Source of the DNA: Siphonobacter curvatus
GTDB lineage: Bacteria; Bacteroidota; Bacteroidia; Cytophagales; Spirosomataceae
Assembly: GCF_002943425.1 (NCBI RefSeq)
Contig: NZ_PTRA01000001.1
Span: 2,480,001-2,544,000 of the forward strand
DNA: 64,000 nt
Reading direction: 5' to 3'
In this document: one piece after another, positions 61,901 through 64,000 of the stretch
How the letters are laid out: each line of letters begins with the position of its first letter
Numbering within the stretch: the first letter of the stretch is position 1
Position numbers and translations under genes: made by a program
Notes under the pieces: model-generated
Seen by the model: the letters and a program-made list of their open reading frames with translations, nothing else
What the model was told of the DNA's origin: nothing
The model's database searches: none

Positions 61901-62515
61901 ATGAAAATTATTGGGATGCCGCTCGGGCTCCATTTCGTTGGTTAATACGTACAAATCCAGGTCGCCGTCATTGTCGTAGTCGAAAAAAGCCGCGTTGGTC
62001 GAATGACCGCTGTCGGCTACGCCATAGGCCTGGCCCATTTCCCGAAACGTAGGCGTCCCCCCAGGCTGACAGGTTTGATTGATGTATAATAGATTTTCCC
62101 GCCGCTCGGGACTTTTGCTAACCGTCGCACACACGTACAAATCCAGCCAGCCGTCGGCGTTGATATCTACCACGGCTACTCCCGAGCACCAGCGGCCTTT
62201 GCCCTCTACACCCGCTTTTTGCGTAATATTTTCAAAAGTCAGATGTCCCTTATTCAGGTACAACTGGTTAGCCACCTGATTACCCGTAAAGTACACGTCC
62301 GCCAGACCATCGTTATTGAAATCGCCAATACCTACGCCCGCACCATTATACGTGTACTCAAAATCGAGCACGTTGATGGAATCATTCTCTACAATTCGGT
62401 TGGCAAAGGTGATGCCCGTATCAGCGGCGGGCAGGTTACTGAATAGCGGCTGATCACAAGCCGCAAGGCCCCCCAGCAGTCCGGCTAGTCCTACCCAAAC
62501 GGATAATTGTTTCAT
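58958..62515 (-). CDS. Large VCBS-repeat ASPIC/UnbV lipoprotein
   Basis: An 1185-residue lipoprotein (start at 62515; MKQLSVWVGLAGLLGGLAAC, Cys20). Two FG-GAP/VCBS propellers carry about 14 calcium-type loops, such as DFNNDGLAD, DYDNDGDLD, DLDNDGDLD, DVNGDGLDD, DFDRDGDLD and DFNADGNLD. Between them, at about residues 520-610, is an ASPIC/UnbV domain (GLGAQVEIRYG, QMYEHTIYRGYLSSME, LTVTWPNGRSQTLRNLP). Such proteins are found next to SusC/SusD pairs in Bacteroidota, but the role is unknown; surface binding to a glycan or protein is plausible. It is upstream of the haloperoxidase gene in one operon and follows the truncated SusD gene after a terminator. Confidence 0.88.
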   Translation of the reverse strand: MKQLSVWVGLAGLLGGLAACDQPLFSNLPAADTGITFANRIVENDSINVLDFEYTYNGAGVGIGDFNNDGLADVYFTGNQVANQLYLNKGHLTFENITQKAGVEGKGRWCSGVAVVDINADGWLDLYVCATVSKSPERRENLLYINQTCQPGGTPTFREMGQAYGVADSGHSTNAAFFDYDNDGDLDLYVLTNEMEPERHPNNFHYKHRDGSASNTDRLYRNEGTDPVLGHPVFKNVSKEAGITIEGYGLGLNICDINQDGWKDIYVTNDYISNDLFWINNQDGTFTDRSAEYLKHTSASAMGMDIADLNNDGQPEIIALDMLPEDNYRKKMFLNPASYQTYINNEIFGYQYQYVRNTLQLNQGLVPDASGKRRPVFSDISMLAGVAETDWSWTPLVADFDQDGYRDIIVTNGYPKDITDHDFVAYRADVGSIAGSDLLLHEIPQVKIRNYAFQNNQNLTFTNQAETWGLTQPTFSSGAAYADLDNDGDLDWVVSNINDSAFVYRNNLTENKTKDHHFLRVKFKGEGQNPMGLGAQVEIRYGEDQQQMYEHTIYRGYLSSMEAAGHFGLGKQTSVRELTVTWPNGRSQTLRNLPVDQVVTLDIRNAHQKRNTPAPRPTLFEAIDDTLAIPYKHTERDYIDFNVQKTAPHKFSQFGPSIAVGDVNGDGLDDLFMGGSRRQQGTFLLQKATGGFQPMPLQADPWGDAKQSEDAGTLLFDADGDGDLDLYIVSGGGEAHAGSESFQDRLYLNDGKGGFQRNLRALPAERISGSCVKAADFDRDGDLDLFVGGRVEPEAFPKPVSSRILRNDSQKGKVLFTDVTPQLAPALVNIGMVCDALWTDPDRDGWPDLLLAGEYMPLTLLKNTKGALARANTGLESYVGFWNSISSGDFDNDGDIDYIAGNLGENNLLRVSEQRPARLYAKDFDQNGSYDVIPSVYYPEKEGGTYQEYPFHVRDDMVKQLIGTRAKAPNYKTYADLTMDQFLSAEERKDALVLQANYSKSSYIENQGNGTFVVKPLPMLAQIAPVFGLVIEDFNADGNLDVLLAGNDYGNELTMGRYDAFQGLLLLGNGKGGLRAVSPAESGLLIPGDAKGLVQFLDAKGQYCLMATQNRDRLRCFRLRQPQPVVRLSPRDETVVLTLKNKQSRRMEVPLGSSFYSQSSALVLKNSQLVHAQAISAKGSSRKLW

Positions 62516-62562
62516 TCGTAAAAAGGTCATTCGGGAAATAGTGCCAGGTTAGGAATGGATAA

Positions 62563-62590
62563 AACCCCGCGAATGCAAATCCGCGGGGTT
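62563..62590 (-). terminator. Terminator after the second SusD gene
   Basis: AACCCCGCG (62563-62571) pairs with CGCGGGGTT (62582-62590), loop of ten bases. On the minus strand TTATCC follows the stem. It separates SusD from the UnbV gene. Confidence 0.75.
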
Positions 62591-62606
62591 AAAGGGTTTG
62601 GTCTAC

Positions 62607-64000
62607 TCAATAACCGGGATTCTGCTTCAGTACGTCCTGTCCCTGCAAGTCGATCTGAGCCTGCGGAATGGGCGAGTATTCATCCTGATTGGTGGTGAAT
62701 TTCGCTCCCCCCAATGCACCCGATAACTTCCGGCCTTCGTAAGTGAGGTACGCATTGAGTTCCGTAGCCGCCGTTTTCCAGCGAACCAGATCAAAGAAGC
62801 GATGGCCTTCTCCCGAAAGCTCCAGTTTGCGTTCAAAACGAACGGCGGTACGAGCCGCGGCCTTGTCGGTCCAGGCGGTATCGTAGGTGCCGATTACGTA
62901 TTTGGCAGCGTCGGAGCCGTTGCTTCGTTTCACAAAACCCGCCGAATTGGCCGCCCGTTTGCGTACCAGATTGACATACTCGCGGGCTTTTTCCAGCGAT
63001 CCCACTTCAATTTCGGCTTCGGCTGCCATCAGCAATACATCCGCGAAACGGAGAATGGTGAAGTTAATGGCCGTGTAACCGGGCGTCCAGGAGCTGTTAT
63101 CCTGCAAAGAACCTACGTCTGACTTGTAGTACACGTATTTTTTCGGAGAATACGGTCCGCCGTACGACTGTTCCCGAATCCAGTCTTTGCCGGGAAAATC
63201 CTGCCAGTCGAGATACGGAATGCCCCGGCGACCAATCGAGTGATCGATTCGCGGATCGAGGTTGCCCGCGTCGGGTGTAAAGCTCTGGCTACTTTCCAGA
63301 CCCATGTCCGTTTTCACCTCATTTCCCGCATTATTGTATGATCCATCCAGCAAAGGCAATCCTTGGGCAGTGGTACGGAAAGAGTTGGCCAGCTCAAAGC
63401 TCGGCTGGAAGAAGCCGCAGCAATTACCCGGACCAGCCGTTCCCGTATTGTAAGGGAAGTTCAGGTCAAATTCCGGGTTCGCGTTATTGACGTTGCCCGT
63501 ATTAGCCGCCGCCTGAATAGCAAAGATGGATTCTTCGTGGTTGTCGTTTGAGGCCTTGAAGATGTCGGAATACTTGGCTACCAGTCCGTATTTCTTGCCA
63601 TTACTGGTTTTCCCATTCGCAATAATCAGGTCGTACAACGCTTTCGCCTCACTGAATTTGGACTGGTACATATACACCTTGGCTAAGTACGAAGCGGCCG
63701 CCCACTTGTTGGCCCGACCTACGGCCCCCTGCGTTTCCGGCAGGTTTGCGTAGGCGTACTTGAAATCCTCTTCAATTTTAGGCCAGAGGTCGGCGTTGTT
63801 AGGCACTTTTTCGATTCCCGTTCCGTAGTCAATGCTCTCATCGACGTAGGGCGTATTGCCAAATTCCCGCTTCAATTCAAAGTAATAATGGCCCCTTAAA
63901 AATCGCGTTTCGGCGGCGATTCGCTTCTGGTCCGCTTCGGGAATGGCGGAACCCGCCTTTGCCATGATTCGCAGTACCGCATTGGCCCGGGCCACGCCTT
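62607..64000 (-). CDS. SusD/RagB-family protein (N-terminus outside the window)
   Basis: The reading frame runs through the window edge, so the signal peptide and first helices are missing; about 464 residues are visible. It matches the SusD at 48226 throughout: VARANAVL, ETRFLRGHYYFELKREFGNTP, KWAAASYLAKVYMYQSKFSEA, FPYNTGTAGPGNCCGFFQPS, RRGIPYLDWQDFPGKDWIRE, and the C-terminal FERKLELSGEGHRFFDLVRW with EYSPIPQAQIDL. A partner SusC is expected just beyond 64000. The downstream terminator and the UnbV/haloperoxidase/VCBS operon suggest a second, related uptake module. Confidence 0.93.
   Translation of the reverse strand, partial: GVARANAVLRIMAKAGSAIPEADQKRIAAETRFLRGHYYFELKREFGNTPYVDESIDYGTGIEKVPNNADLWPKIEEDFKYAYANLPETQGAVGRANKWAAASYLAKVYMYQSKFSEAKALYDLIIANGKTSNGKKYGLVAKYSDIFKASNDNHEESIFAIQAAANTGNVNNANPEFDLNFPYNTGTAGPGNCCGFFQPSFELANSFRTTAQGLPLLDGSYNNAGNEVKTDMGLESSQSFTPDAGNLDPRIDHSIGRRGIPYLDWQDFPGKDWIREQSYGGPYSPKKYVYYKSDVGSLQDNSSWTPGYTAINFTILRFADVLLMAAEAEIEVGSLEKAREYVNLVRKRAANSAGFVKRSNGSDAAKYVIGTYDTAWTDKAAARTAVRFERKLELSGEGHRFFDLVRWKTAATELNAYLTYEGRKLSGALGGAKFTTNQDEYSPIPQAQIDLQGQDVLKQNPGY

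Noticed and set aside
1-64000. CRISPR arrays, insertion sequences, prophage or restriction systems
   Set aside because: No regularly spaced repeats, transposase, integrase or nuclease-methylase pair was seen on either strand.

Overview
The window comes from a bacterium of the phylum Bacteroidota, most likely order Cytophagales (a Spirosoma- or Siphonobacter-like genome). The signs are two SusD-type lipoproteins, a SusC-type TonB receptor with an STN domain, FecR/ECF-sigma pairs, DUF4374 lipoproteins, multi-PAS kinases with receiver-only response regulators, a UMF1 transporter, promoter boxes of the TTTG/TAnnTTTG kind, weak Shine-Dalgarno signals and roughly 50 percent GC. No insertion sequence, prophage, CRISPR array or rRNA operon was seen. 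Two tRNA genes (Val-GAC, Ser-GGA) are present, neither with an encoded CCA. The genus is a guess.

Layout: 1-1520, the end of an MBOAT O-acyltransferase and its SGNH-like partner. 1512-3889, a peroxide defence block (AhpD-like, AhpC, divergent OxyR). 3975-10570, a signalling block with two multi-PAS histidine kinases and two receiver-only regulators. 10687-23623, mixed housekeeping and envelope genes (tRNA-Val, UMF1 transporter, SDR, M20 peptidase, NamZ-like muramidase, LytS-type kinase, cupin, an unrecognised secreted protein, hydrolase, methyltransferase, a large cytochrome c lipoprotein). 23919-30084, a cell-surface uptake locus: ECF sigma factor, unusual short anti-sigma-like protein, then a TonB receptor between two related DUF4374 lipoproteins, resembling a xenosiderophore (Xus-type) system. 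30171-34852, a secreted coiled-coil protein and a stress-like set (GH15 enzyme, archaeo-eukaryotic release-factor-like protein, short HPF/RaiA). 35332-45452, mostly core genes (VOC protein, tRNA-Ser, asparaginase, TatD, SanA-like, ParC, Nudix, FAD dehydrogenase, glycosyltransferase).

45563-64000 is the most distinctive part and is all on the minus strand. It holds two related modules. One is ECF sigma / FecR / SusC / SusD / Tat-exported TIM-barrel protein / VCBS-repeat protein with a CxxCH motif. The other is SusD (cut by the window edge) / 1185-residue VCBS-ASPIC-UnbV lipoprotein / vanadium-haloperoxidase-like lipoprotein / a second VCBS-CxxCH protein. The two VCBS-CxxCH proteins are close paralogues. 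The modules look like an outer-membrane uptake and surface oxidation system of unknown substrate.

Intrinsic terminators are frequent and well formed, several being long perfect inverted repeats. All functions are inferred by reading motifs; no database search was run.
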